Of a stretch of 38,827 nucleotides of DNA, positions 32,801-34,974 are shown piece by piece. The position numbers and the translations under genes are program-made. The stretch's first letter is position 1. Each line of letters starts with the position of its first letter. Source of the DNA: Branchiostoma floridae (lineage: Eukaryota; Chordata; Leptocardii; Amphioxiformes; Branchiostomatidae); NCBI RefSeq assembly GCF_000003815.2, contig NC_049991.1:21854609-21893435 (forward strand), given 5' to 3'. The notes under the pieces are model-generated. The model made no database searches. It saw only the letters and a program-made list of their open reading frames with translations, and had not been told where the DNA came from.

Positions 32801-33556
32801 CGAAGTGAAGTTTGTGTCGAAAGTCTTCATTCTGGAGACAAGGTGGATGTTGGAGACAAAATGGCCCTGACAGCTGCTGGTGGCGAGATGCTGACATATA
32901 ACCAGATCCAGGCTGCCCAGCGGATGCTGCGCCGCCAGTACCCGGCACTCCAAGGGCTGGATGACCCCGTACATGGTTTCTATGATGTAGGATTCGCCAA
33001 GATGACGGGAAAGGGGCTACAAATCCACCACGATGGTAACAAGCACTGGGTGCTGTCGGCGTACACAGTCGGCCAGGTTTGCCTGTATGACGGCCTCGGC
33101 GTGTCCATGATGACCAAGCCCCTACTGATCCAGCTTTGCCAGTCTTACGCCACCTTTTCTGACAAAGAAACAGACGTCCTGCCCGTCGTGTTGCCAGAAG
33201 TGCAGAGTTATTGGAATGAAAACGATTGTGGGCTGTTCGCCATCGCCTGGGCAGTGGACATCGCAGAGGGGCAAGACGTGAGCACGGTTGAGTTTGACGA
33301 CAGGAAGATGAGGAGCCATTTGGAGATGTGCTTCAAAGAAGAGAAACTCACACCGTTTCCACGTCTGACCAGCCGCAGGAAGAAGGTCGGTCCAACCAAG
33401 GCACACCAAATCTCGCTGGTCTGCCGCTGCGAACAAGGAGGGCGTCTGGGAAGGATGGAGAGGTGCAAGGCATGCCGGAGGATGTTTCACGTCAGCTGCC
33501 TGCCGGTCAGCCCTCCACGTGATGGCACATGGGCATGTGACGGCTGCGTTGTGTAA
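4647..33556 (+). CDS. Polycystin-1-like gene with C-terminal Ulp1-PHD exon (whole model)
   Basis: This entry joins the exons listed separately below into one gene. About 41 exons give about 2,880 visible residues; two gaps remove part of an N-terminal module and the TM2 exon. Splice phases agree across every junction that can be checked, except one base missing in the GAIN exon. Domain order is signal peptide, two unnamed modules each with an EGF, two EGF/CGHC/FN3/FN3 blocks, FN3, Ser/Thr-rich linker, GAIN-GPS, TM1, PLAT, TM2-TM6, polycystin (TOP) domain, TM7-TM11 with a pore loop, coiled coil, acidic tail, Ulp1-like protease, PHD finger. GPS, PLAT, eleven membrane segments and the WIDRQTRAVILE motif identify the polycystin-1 family: GPS-cleaved receptor/channel subunits of cilia and sensory cells that pair with polycystin-2. 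The EGF/FN3 ectodomain differs from vertebrate PKD1, which carries PKD repeats, so no vertebrate orthologue is named. Confidence 0.8.
5276..5780 (-). pseudogene. Dead LINE reverse transcriptase, C-terminal part
   Basis: The minus strand reads SVVLPTALYASETWKIT, then KLDAFQQRC, ITNEEVYRRS and a GTMANWG/RPEWSLL segment. These match in order the thumb and C-terminal region of endonuclease/reverse-transcriptase LINEs (YASETW...F..RCLR...ITNEELY...RP.WR.L). Several stops and frame changes interrupt it, so it is not functional. Weaker similarity may continue to about 5930. It lies antisense in the proposed first intron of the polycystin gene. Confidence 0.75.
7687..7809. repeat. (AATG)n microsatellite
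   Basis: About 30 tetranucleotide units with a single AATA interruption. The rest of 7310-8270 is AT-rich with no recognisable exon. Confidence 0.95.
8276..8290 (+). CDS. 15-bp microexon (Thr-rich linker)
   Basis: TCACAACATCCACTG lies between a strong acceptor (long T tract, then TTTAG) and a perfect GTAAGT donor. With phase 1 on both sides it encodes TTSTG, leading into the next exon. Length and phase fit the model exactly; its use in transcripts is untested. Confidence 0.5.
8352..8441. repeat. Compound microsatellite (ATCT, CTAG, AT, AG)
   Basis: Four adjoining simple repeats, ATCT then CTAG then AT then AG, fill the intron 60-150 bases after the microexon. Confidence 0.9.
8528..8750 (+). 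CDS. Unnamed module, copy 1, N-terminal half
   Basis: Read in phase 1 in, phase 2 out, the exon encodes NHAFSVVSTSEQTYKG, FLVIEATVPADF, then SENWCRDYQNLC and a RPTG motif. The second copy at 12628-12834 shares (I/N)HAF, Y, FLVIEA, PAD, SENWCRDYQNLC and RPTG. Acceptor TATCAG and donor GTAGGA are normal. I do not recognise the family by name; conserved Trp and Cys residues after a signal peptide suggest a disulfide-bonded extracellular domain. Confidence 0.8.
8779..8866 (-). mobile_element. CR1-like LINE 3' end
   Basis: The minus strand reads TAGTTGGGTAGCCCTGGCTG, then CAGCCGAATAAAATAAATAAA. It matches the plus-strand tail at 34551-34648 (CTAGCTGGGCAGCCCTACCTG, then CAGCC...AATAAATA). A conserved 3' end with an (AAAT)-type tail is typical of 5'-truncated CR1-like LINEs. 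Confidence 0.6.
8867..9819. other. Intron, no further feature
   Basis: AT-rich intron between the two halves of module copy 1. Apart from short related stretches (AGAAATA/AGACATA at 9270-9350) I see no exon or element. Confidence 0.6.
9820..10076 (+). CDS. Unnamed module, copy 1, C-terminal half
   Basis: The exon begins phase 2 after a TTCCAG acceptor and ends phase 1 before GTAAGT. It reads CVTEYGSDPYINNALGRSPS, then GRSFGFLYCDNHCHRDLE and FTVCTG. The C-terminal part matches the exon ending at 13881 (GFRLYSCGFDPPCHRD, then WTVCAG): a G-F-x-x-Y-x-C block, the CHRD motif and a final VC(T/A)G are conserved. Five visible Cys plus two in the N-terminal half fit an extracellular disulfide fold. 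Confidence 0.8.
10077..11096. other. Intron, no recognised feature
   Basis: About 1 kb of AT-rich sequence with stops in all frames. No repeat family or exon recognised. Confidence 0.6.
11097..11222 (+). CDS. EGF-like domain 1
   Basis: A phase 1-1 exon after CTGTAG and before GTGAG. It encodes GNDACKTANGGCADVCIHT, then CLCTQPGFRLMADGRGC, with six Cys in the EGF order C-C-C-C-x-C-C. The C-x-C..GF..(M)..D...C end is the complement-type EGF pattern common in extracellular receptors. Confidence 0.9.
11469..11895 (-). mobile_element. tRNA-derived SINE, long copy
   Basis: On the minus strand the head near 11890 reads GTGGCGCAGCGG (A-box-like), followed by the shared TTGTGCCCTTGGGAAAGGCA body, then a long 3' part with ACGTTAAATGGAGG and GCACGTTAAAGAACCC. 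The body matches the shorter copies in this window. The B box is decayed. Intronic and antisense to the gene. Confidence 0.65.
11943..12479. repeat. ATC/CATCAT trinucleotide array with higher-order period
   Basis: Over 500 bases of CAT/ATC triplets with scattered CACCGT, TTATCA and CAACAG variants. The variant CAACAG recurs at 12005, 12182, 12269 and 12353, giving a higher-order unit of about 87 bases. The minus-strand reading is almost all Met and is not a gene. The array lies wholly in the intron before the second module. Confidence 0.9.
12628..12834 (+). CDS. Unnamed module, copy 2, N-terminal half
   Basis: A phase 1 acceptor (CCACAG) opens IHAFDVLRTANQQY, then FLVIEARLPADG, SENWCRDYQNLCLEHGRRPT and GCGKD. 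It is clearly homologous to 8528-8750. The donor TCAG before GTATTT leaves phase 1, while copy 1 leaves phase 2; the partner exon starts inside the gap, so the phase cannot be checked. Reading through would hit a stop at 12846. Confidence 0.8.
13392..13716. other. Assembly gap (N) hiding part of an exon
   Basis: A run of 325 N. It removes the acceptor and the start of the second module's C-terminal half. Reading frames that span the N run are artefacts. The flanking intron 12835-13391 contains nothing I recognise. Confidence 0.98.
13717..13881 (+). CDS. Unnamed module, copy 2, C-terminal half (5' cut by gap)
   Basis: Back-reading from the phase 1 donor (GTAG before GTAAGT) gives GLLSRGCREEGFRLYSCG, then FDPPCHRDINYS and WTVCAGAVG. 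It aligns with the end of the exon at 9820-10076. The start is lost in the gap. Confidence 0.8.
14290..14412 (+). CDS. EGF-like domain 2
   Basis: A phase 1-1 exon (acceptor CTGCAG, donor GTGAG) encoding GNNPCASGNAGCAHVCVHT, then CICRQGFSLMVDDHGC. It has the six EGF cysteines and is closely similar to EGF 1 in sequence and in position after the unnamed module. Confidence 0.9.
14691..14866. repeat. (CT)n and (AT)n microsatellites
   Basis: Two CT runs (about 14691-14727 and 14801-14825) and an AT run to 14866, within the intron after EGF 2 and ending about 65 bases before the next acceptor. Confidence 0.9.
14933..15034 (+). CDS. CGHC EGF-like module 1
   Basis: A phase 1-1 exon of 34 codons encoding ECGHCQGGGVNCD, then GICSAGCQDGWKTQYC. 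The spacing C-x2-C-x6-C-x6-C-x3-C-x7-C with a GW before the last Cys resembles short laminin/MEGF-type EGF repeats. A second copy is at 17180-17281. The following intron 15035-15641 contains nothing I recognise. Confidence 0.8.
15642..15917 (+). CDS. Fibronectin type III domain 1
   Basis: One exon, one domain, phase 1-1. It encodes VDPPVNLTVTDVTDEGFNVT, W, PDPDLQGYHLVV, ending in the L(T/S)..T.Y...V pattern (LTRETDYVIRV). The Pro-rich start, core Trp and the Tyr of the TDY motif are FN3 hallmarks. N-x-T/S sites suggest glycosylation. Confidence 0.9.
16178..16450 (+). CDS. Fibronectin type III domain 2
   Basis: A phase 1-1 exon encoding MSSATDLQFVNVTET, FTWVPPDAVVIGYRVMYG, then AVIEGLQAGVLYKVEIITIG. 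FN3 core Trp, Tyr and the G-L-x-A-G-x-x-Y pattern are present. It is the founder-like relative of FN3 4 and 5. Confidence 0.9.
16777..16899 (+). CDS. EGF-like domain 3
   Basis: A phase 1-1 exon (acceptor TTTTAG, donor GTAAGG) encoding EPDECATVNGWCDQICANV, then GSYRCFCRQGFALM and HGC. The D-E-C start and the Y-x-C-x-C pattern are those of calcium-binding-type EGF domains, though the full calcium consensus is not complete. Confidence 0.9.
16912..17085 (+). mobile_element. tRNA-derived SINE
   Basis: Starting 13 bases after the EGF 3 donor, the plus strand carries an A box (GTGGCGTAACTGGCAGAGC) and a B box (GAGTTCGATACTC), then the shared GTTGTGCCCTTGGGACAGGC body and a TTGGGTACCTGACTTC end. No intact tRNA 3' acceptor stem is present, so it is a SINE and not a tRNA gene. 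Confidence 0.75.
17180..17281 (+). CDS. CGHC EGF-like module 2
   Basis: A phase 1-1 exon encoding VCGHCQGGEVNCDP, then GVCSAGCQDGWKTQIC. It is near-identical to 14933-15034 in Cys spacing and length (102 bases each), showing block duplication. Confidence 0.8.
17535..17810 (+). CDS. Fibronectin type III domain 3
   Basis: A phase 1-1 exon of 276 bases, the same length as FN3 1. It encodes VDPPINLVISDVTDKELKIT, W, DHDLHGYRVAV and DLSPDSDYVVAV. It is the counterpart of FN3 1 in the second block. Confidence 0.9.
18104..18370 (+). CDS. Fibronectin type III domain 4
   Basis: A phase 1-1 exon encoding EMSSATDLQFTEVTESTLGF, then VPPDAVVTGYRVMYGLEE and GLQAGVLYKVEIITIG. Its first ~110 bases are identical to FN3 5, while its 3' part matches FN3 2 (GVLYKVEI..GVRF). 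The intron up to 18844 contains no recognised feature. Confidence 0.9.
18845..19111 (+). CDS. Fibronectin type III domain 5
   Basis: A phase 1-1 exon of 267 bases, as long as FN3 4. It shares ~110 identical 5' bases with FN3 4, has a middle section (GQGEAIEQLSPSPG) like FN3 2, and a unique end (AGTTYKVEIITIGVQRES). It is the last globular domain before the mucin-like linker. Confidence 0.9.
19306..19455 (+). CDS. Ser/Thr-rich linker exon
   Basis: A phase 1-1 exon of 50 codons, more than 40 percent Ser and Thr (for example MSTSSTLTAASTNRTSLMTT and TPAKTMETTSTRGP). It is a likely O-glycosylated stalk between the FN3 array and the GAIN region. Confidence 0.75.
19690..19761 (+). CDS. Acidic/Ser linker exon
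   Basis: A 72-base phase 1-1 exon encoding DRDQSDEDQSDDSMATSTSG and a short tail. Acceptor TACGTAG and donor GTGAGG fit. Low-complexity stalk sequence, no domain. Confidence 0.6.
19909..19967 (+). CDS. Linker exon, phase 1 to phase 0
   Basis: 59 bases encoding EIKRTSTVWPGSSRSTTADQ, with acceptor GTGCAG and donor GTTTGC. It is the point where splice phase changes from the 1-1 modules to the phase 0 exons of the GAIN region, so it joins the shuffled ectodomain to the polycystin core. Confidence 0.6.
20091..20334 (-). mobile_element. tRNA-derived SINE with target-site duplication
   Basis: The 14-mer CAAATTTCGGATTT occurs at 20091-20104 and 20321-20334. Between them, on the minus strand, lie an A box (TGGCGTAACTGGTAGAGCG), a B box (GAGTTCGATTCCC), the shared body (TTGTGTCCTTGGGAAAGGCA), and at the far end an A-rich tail abutting the repeat. 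This is a complete LINE-mobilised SINE inserted antisense in an intron. Confidence 0.85.
20335..21084. other. Intron, no recognised feature
   Basis: AT-rich intron sequence between the SINE and a LINE tail. No exon, repeat array or protein similarity recognised. Confidence 0.6.
21085..21152 (+). mobile_element. CR1-like LINE 3' end with ATTG tail
   Basis: GGGAAGAGCGGCTAAGGCCG followed by GGGCTATGCCAGTTTAAATAAAGG and an ATTGATTGATTG tail is a typical 3' end of a 5'-truncated CR1/L2-like LINE. It ends about 14 bases before the acceptor of the next exon. Confidence 0.65.
21167..21247 (+). CDS. Pre-GAIN exon a
   Basis: 27 codons in phase 0 after TTTTAG: ALGNGLDEIFAESVSPDPHD, then VLQRLAQ; donor GTTGGT is weak but the length and frame fit. 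Predicted helical start of the membrane-proximal ectodomain. Confidence 0.65.
21286..21340. repeat. 14-bp perfect inverted repeat
   Basis: CCTGTCTATAGCGG (21286-21299) and its exact reverse complement (21327-21340) are separated by 27 bases, 38 bases downstream of an exon donor. A further related piece (ACACTATAG) follows at 21344-21352. It can form a hairpin in the pre-mRNA. Confidence 0.7.
21695..21766 (+). CDS. Pre-GAIN exon b
   Basis: 24 codons in phase 0, acceptor AACCAG, donor GTAAGC, encoding NIVEDDRGVDGTEKPTTSAE and ERAE. Acidic linker without a recognised domain. Confidence 0.65.
21904..22041 (+). CDS. GAIN subdomain A exon
   Basis: 46 codons in phase 0: ICRKALKRLGSETGRAETPD, RLQVISELTSLVIINCPEIP, then QENALK. 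The helical pattern upstream of GAIN subdomain B is that of polycystin and adhesion-GPCR ectodomains. The next intron (22042-22283) holds nothing recognised. Confidence 0.7.
22284..22374 (+). CDS. GAIN subdomain A exon, continued
   Basis: Phase 0 in, phase 1 out (donor GTAAGT after GGGGGGGT): NTALDVLQSITSKLDKVDMS, then DPSTVESVGG. The L..I...LD....S pattern continues the helical subdomain. Confidence 0.7.
22621..22650 (+). other. Decoy or alternative exon start
   Basis: CAGCTCTGGCCGAGTCTGTTGG is a diverged copy of the start of the next exon (22693 onward: CAGCTCTGGTGGAGTCCGTTG). It has an acceptor-like TTTGGCAG. In the gene's frame it gives LAESVGTL and a stop at 22651-22653, so use of it would truncate the protein before the membrane part. 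Confidence 0.35.
22696..22844 (+). CDS. Acidic/charged exon in GAIN region
   Basis: Phase 1 to 0: SLVESVDALLYEPEPDVDEH, then a Ser/Asp/Glu-rich stretch ending KAKQEEEEKRAE. Acceptor TTGTCAG, donor GTAAAA. The last 15 residues are highly charged and likely helical. Confidence 0.75.
23258..23499 (+). CDS. GAIN exon with one-base frameshift
   Basis: The exon starts phase 0 with KKVVVRKSRQVLDDLFNAIT and continues to VVQTEEG. At the G run 23431-23436 the frame must gain one base: the next frame reads GFLFPSQTALFPEHPPHNVT, then VK, joins the next exon in phase 0 and fits the polycystin GAIN pattern. The uncorrected frame gives an unrelated Ser/Arg-rich end. The 242-base length is also one short of a multiple of three. 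A homopolymer sequencing error is the simplest explanation, a real null allele the alternative. Confidence 0.75.
23545..23690 (+). mobile_element. tRNA-derived SINE
   Basis: The plus strand carries GTGCGGCGTAGGTGTTAGAG (A box decayed), a B box (GAGTTCGATACCC), and the shared GTTGTGCCCTTAGGGAAAGG body with CACTTTACAAGACTTTCC. Same family as the copies at 16912 and 20105; intronic, sense. Confidence 0.7.
23937..24429 (+). CDS. GAIN subdomain B exon
   Basis: A 493-base exon, phase 0 to 1: FTQYEQNTYTWGSGQYQARS, VMELSLHRKN, LTEDFIITIPG, then YVKVQVL. Alternating hydrophobic beta strands with a V(M/L)ELSL block upstream of a GPS match the polycystin GAIN beta-sandwich. Several N-x-S/T sites are present. 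Confidence 0.85.
24830..26075. repeat. 23-bp minisatellite, about 54 copies
   Basis: The consensus unit starts GGTGCGTTTGTAAGTAAATA and ends with AAA. It carries GTAAGT at unit positions 10-15 and AATAAA at 17-22, both in the gene's sense orientation. Variants replace TTTGTAAGT by TTTGGAAGT or GTAAGTAA by GTAAGTTA; the 3'-most units are shortened. It fills the intron before the GPS exon and stops about 15 bases short of the acceptor. The long minus-strand reading frame through it is low-complexity and not a gene. Confidence 0.95.
26091..26239 (+). CDS. GAIN end and first half of GPS
   Basis: Phase 1 to 0, acceptor TTCTTTAG: GPETKCDISGQTDEKK, VYAYQIQWVRLSCVFWSE, then TQEDWRTDGCT. C-x-(F)W, W and GC are the first landmarks of the GPS motif. 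Confidence 0.9.
26529..26753 (+). CDS. Second half of GPS and TM1
   Basis: Phase 0 to 0: ISDRSTITSTICHCNHLTAF completes the GPS, with the C-x-C-x-HL/T cleavage signature intact, so self-cleavage between Leu and Thr is expected. A short Tethered-agonist-like stretch follows, then TM1 (LTTIFVVYCLFLLVLVMMTI) and a basic stop KSKRK. Confidence 0.92.
26852..27016 (+). CDS. PLAT domain, part 1
   Basis: Phase 0, 55 codons: FRYRLHLWTGAAKHAGTEST, then VAFTLHGD. W-T-G...A-G-T-x-(S/A)-x-V-x-x-x-L-x-G is the diagnostic start of PLAT/LH2, placed as in all polycystin-1 proteins in the first intracellular loop. Confidence 0.92.
27112..27272 (+). CDS. PLAT domain, part 2
   Basis: Phase 0 to 2 (donor GTGAGT): VFTQGSLVTLTFSTAEQLGN, LKLMHDNSG, then SWHVDRAAVQDLATGKL. 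The L-G-x-L-x-x-L-x-x-x-H-D-N-S-G and W block is the PLAT core. Confidence 0.92.
27388..27450 (+). pseudogene. Partial copy of PLAT exon 27112-27272
   Basis: GCATCGTGGCACGTGGACAG and the following AGCAGCAGTGCAGGATCTC repeat the end of the PLAT exon (27220-27260). The copy lacks an acceptor, has lost three bases around ACAGGCAAA, and the donor GTGAGT has become GTGACT. It is an intronic decoy created by a short duplication. Confidence 0.7.
27575..27753 (+). CDS. PLAT end, cytoplasmic loop
   Basis: Phase 2 to 1: SYFLCDEWLAADRGDGQTAK, then SFGFLFPACLRSNMAEEH and LSVAIMPEG. The F-x-C-x-x-W motif closes the PLAT domain. The exon that should follow, carrying TM2, is not found before the gap. Confidence 0.9.
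27895..28010. repeat. Unnamed GC-rich repeat bordering the gap
   Basis: GCTGGCC-like words (TTGCTGGCC, TTGCTGGCC, AGCCGGCC) recur in 115 bases that run into the N block. It looks like the edge of a dispersed or tandem repeat, which may be why the assembly broke here. Confidence 0.35.
28011..28110. other. Assembly gap (N) hiding the TM2 exon
   Basis: Exactly 100 N, the usual placeholder for a gap of unknown size. The polycystin core on either side lacks TM2 and its flanks, so at least one exon is missing. Confidence 0.98.
28111..28515 (+). CDS. TM3, TM4 and start of TM5 (5' cut by gap)
   Basis: An open frame from the gap edge: VYTGIMTSITCLPVVIAIVV (TM3), a basic cytoplasmic loop, YLAWVLVLLSAVGSAVFTVL (TM4), then RWLSAYFLTFLVDMFFVQSA. 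The PHWC...W block before TM4 and F(F/L)VDMFF in TM5 are polycystin-1 features. Ends phase 0 at AAAG before GTGACG. Confidence 0.9.
28904..29036 (+). CDS. End of TM5 and cytoplasmic loop
   Basis: Phase 0 to 1: ILLLAIIFSSIFKSH completes TM5 begun in the previous exon, then an IDGATVFIQGSTVTSQKR loop. Acceptor ATTACAG, donor GTGAGT. Confidence 0.8.
29250..29491 (+). CDS. Basic loop and TM6
   Basis: Phase 1 to 0: GGAFRVQKKMERLSQTSPAD, a run EARRKRNRDRKIG, then WGIARFCVFLLLIVTIS (TM6) and a hydrophilic extracellular start. The acceptor GACAAAG is weak but follows a long pyrimidine tract, and the frame joins in phase. An alternative acceptor at 29155 meets a stop after 15 codons. Confidence 0.8.
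29581..29762. mobile_element. Possible short inverted-repeat element
   Basis: CATCTCAC at 29581 and its reverse complement GTGAGATG at 29755-29762 bound 182 non-coding bases. The arms are only 8 to 11 bases with one indel and no target duplication is visible, so this is weak. Confidence 0.2.
29927..30101 (+). CDS. Polycystin (TOP) domain, start
   Basis: Phase 0 to 1: VTDPPALWSWLDETALQSFY, then WWEKVFTADMQSVLV and LIQARVKPG. The W-x-W-L and the R-V (LRQLRV-like) block at the end mark the start of the extracellular tetragonal-opening domain after TM6. Confidence 0.88.
30233..30910 (+). CDS. TOP domain, TM7 and TM8
   Basis: The longest core exon, phase 1 to 1. It contains HRLSGYTIKPIFGVKSHYWG, the strictly conserved WIDRQTRAVILEVLLYNGNL, FEFSEISG, then TM7 (IGYIYVLMEIIYVIILLYSL), the E(P/x)W-NIVE motif and TM8 (AFNFILAFTAIALYG). 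WIDRxTRAV and YN are the diagnostic polycystin signatures. Confidence 0.95.
31065..31317 (+). CDS. TM9 (S4-like) and TM10
   Basis: Phase 1 to 2: NLMYGWFLAFLVFVNIMKFL, RLLRFNPFLSKLM, then EFSAFILYFFLCYSGFGMG. KFLRLLRFNP is the conserved S4/S4-S5 motif of the family, with only three basic residues. Confidence 0.93.
31450..31727 (+). CDS. Pore loop and TM11
   Basis: Phase 2 to 1: TISLSYSTLFQMSLGLYDY, TDLFEAKPILGP, then PIFFVTFMCLIFLVLMNIAV (TM11) and AIIDSALPDV. The position of the polycystin-2 selectivity filter LGD reads LGL here, with Asp two residues later. Confidence 0.93.
31884..31980 (+). CDS. Cytoplasmic coiled-coil exon
   Basis: Phase 1 to 2: VTFEDRLHDSLVEVEIKVER and LWLKRRSLFNC. Heptad-like hydrophobics fit the short coiled coil that polycystin-1 uses to bind polycystin-2. 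The only donor that keeps the frame is a GC donor (CAG before GCGAGT). Reading on instead gives a stop at 32066-32068. Confidence 0.75.
32169..32323 (+). CDS. Acidic cytoplasmic tail exon
   Basis: Phase 2 to 1 after AATACAG: IRDSDLPAEPDFVPSVQVVY, EAVDEEVSAPGRDV, then IRPASQNTLTNTK. Typical disordered tail. Donor GTATAC; if it is not used, the frame continues GIHCRILV to a stop at 32348-32350. Confidence 0.7.
32643..33556 (+). CDS. Terminal exon: Ulp1/SENP-like protease domain plus PHD finger
   Basis: After a strong acceptor (T-rich tract, CGCTCAG) the exon enters phase 1 in the polycystin frame (D-TTMSNSDEE) and stays open for 304 codons including the stop. The first ~75 residues are acidic. 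A C48-like domain follows: MLTYNQIQAAQRMLRR, GNKHWVLSA (His), VCLYDGL (Asp), VQSYWNENDCGLFAIAWA (Cys). Then comes a complete C4HC3 PHD finger (CRC, ERCKAC, MFHVSC, ACDGC) ending at the stop. The same Ulp1-PHD pair occurs in transposable-element-related proteins of lancelets, cnidarians and fish. Ulp1 proteases cleave SUMO or related tags; PHD fingers read histone tails. An ATG at 32651 could instead start an independent protein. Confidence 0.8.
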
Positions 33557-33811
33557 AAAAAAAGTATATTCTCCAACGTCACATCTGTTACACTGCATTT
33601 GAAGTGAAAATGAAAGAAACGAAATCGTTCAAAGATGGAAACCAGACGTAGTTATGTCAAGAAAGAAATGATGGCAAAATGTGGAAGTGGTCGCAACATC
33701 ACTATTTTACTACTAGACTACTAGGTGCTTTTAGACAAATCTGCACAATTATTTTTAGCTATGCCCCTCGACTATAATGGCTGAAATGATACAGAAGTTA
33801 CTTACACTTCG

Positions 33812-33848
33812 AATAAATTACTTTTTTTTAATTAAAAAATGCAATAAA
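33812..33848 (+). terminator. Candidate polyadenylation signals
   Basis: AATAAA occurs at 33812-33817 and 33843-33848, 256 and 287 bases after the stop codon, in AT-rich sequence. They are plausible 3' ends for the gene. 33850-34340 holds nothing else recognised. Confidence 0.45.
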
Positions 33849-34550
33849 ACATATGCAATCTTAGTAAGCTGACTGGACATTGCCCGGAAAAGAAAACTTT
33901 GGAATTAAGTCCGAAAACCCAAAAACCCGGATAGAGCTTGGAATTAAGTCCGATACGCTTGGCAAAAAGCGCACAGTTTTAGATTTACGCATGATGCACT
34001 GTAATATTCGCAGCGATTCAATAAAAAGCCCGAGGGAATAAGCTCTTGAAATACTCATATCTCCGGATAGAATTGGCGGATCTTGCTCATTCAAAGACGA
34101 AATTGCTACGAATTGTATGGTTGATAAGAAACATATAAAAAAAAGGCCTCATAAGTATTCTGATTAAACGCCTAGTTTTGGAATGAAGTCAGTTCAATTC
34201 ATATGCAAGAAATATCTAATAAGTTAGACGTTAAGAACATCGACAAGAGAGCAATTGGATTGTGACTCATAAAGGGAATTTGACCTTTACATCAATTTTT
34301 ATTGAAAAATACTGATAGTCATACACGTGTATATACAGACCCTGACCTCTCATTGCAAATAATGTTTTTGACAAGTGATGTTATATATTCCATTACATAT
34401 AATATGTATGCCACCCTACACATTGTATATACTGTATAAATGTAATGTTCTTTTTTTGTTGTTTTCATTTCTATCCTTTATGAACTTAGAAAATCTGTTA
34501 TTGATAAGTATCCTGTTCAAATCCATATGTATTGTCTCTGTTTTTGTCAG

Positions 34551-34648
34551 CAGGGTTAGCCCTTTGTAATAGCCATAGGCTAGCTGGGCAGCCCTACCTG
34601 TATGTTCTGAACAGCCAAACCAATAAATAGATAAATAAATAAATAGAA
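34551..34648 (+). mobile_element. CR1-like LINE 3' end
   Basis: TTAGCCCTTTGTAATAGCC, CTAGCTGGGCAGCCCTACCTG and an AATAAATAGATAAATAAATA tail. It is the same family as the minus-strand copy at 8779-8866. Upstream 34340-34550 may belong to the same 3' UTR. Confidence 0.65.
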
Positions 34649-34974
34649 ATATTGATGTTTGATATTTCTATTGCGTCCCTTTCAGCATAGTGTCAATCAT
34701 CCGCTTCGATGACGTCACTTGGTCACGTAATCATGATAGGAAAGCTGTACATAAACCTTGGTTATTGCAGATTCAAAAAAATGCATGGTAGCTCTGGTCA
34801 CTCTCAGTTGTACAAATATCGCCAATTTCGGGTCCGGGCCCATGGACTATACTGCTTGACATTCATTTTTAAATGTTGTGTGTTATATTGCCGATTTATT
34901 ACATAATCTAGCCTTACTTTATTAACTGTCGATTATATATACATAGGTAGGTATATATACATTGTACCTTTCAT

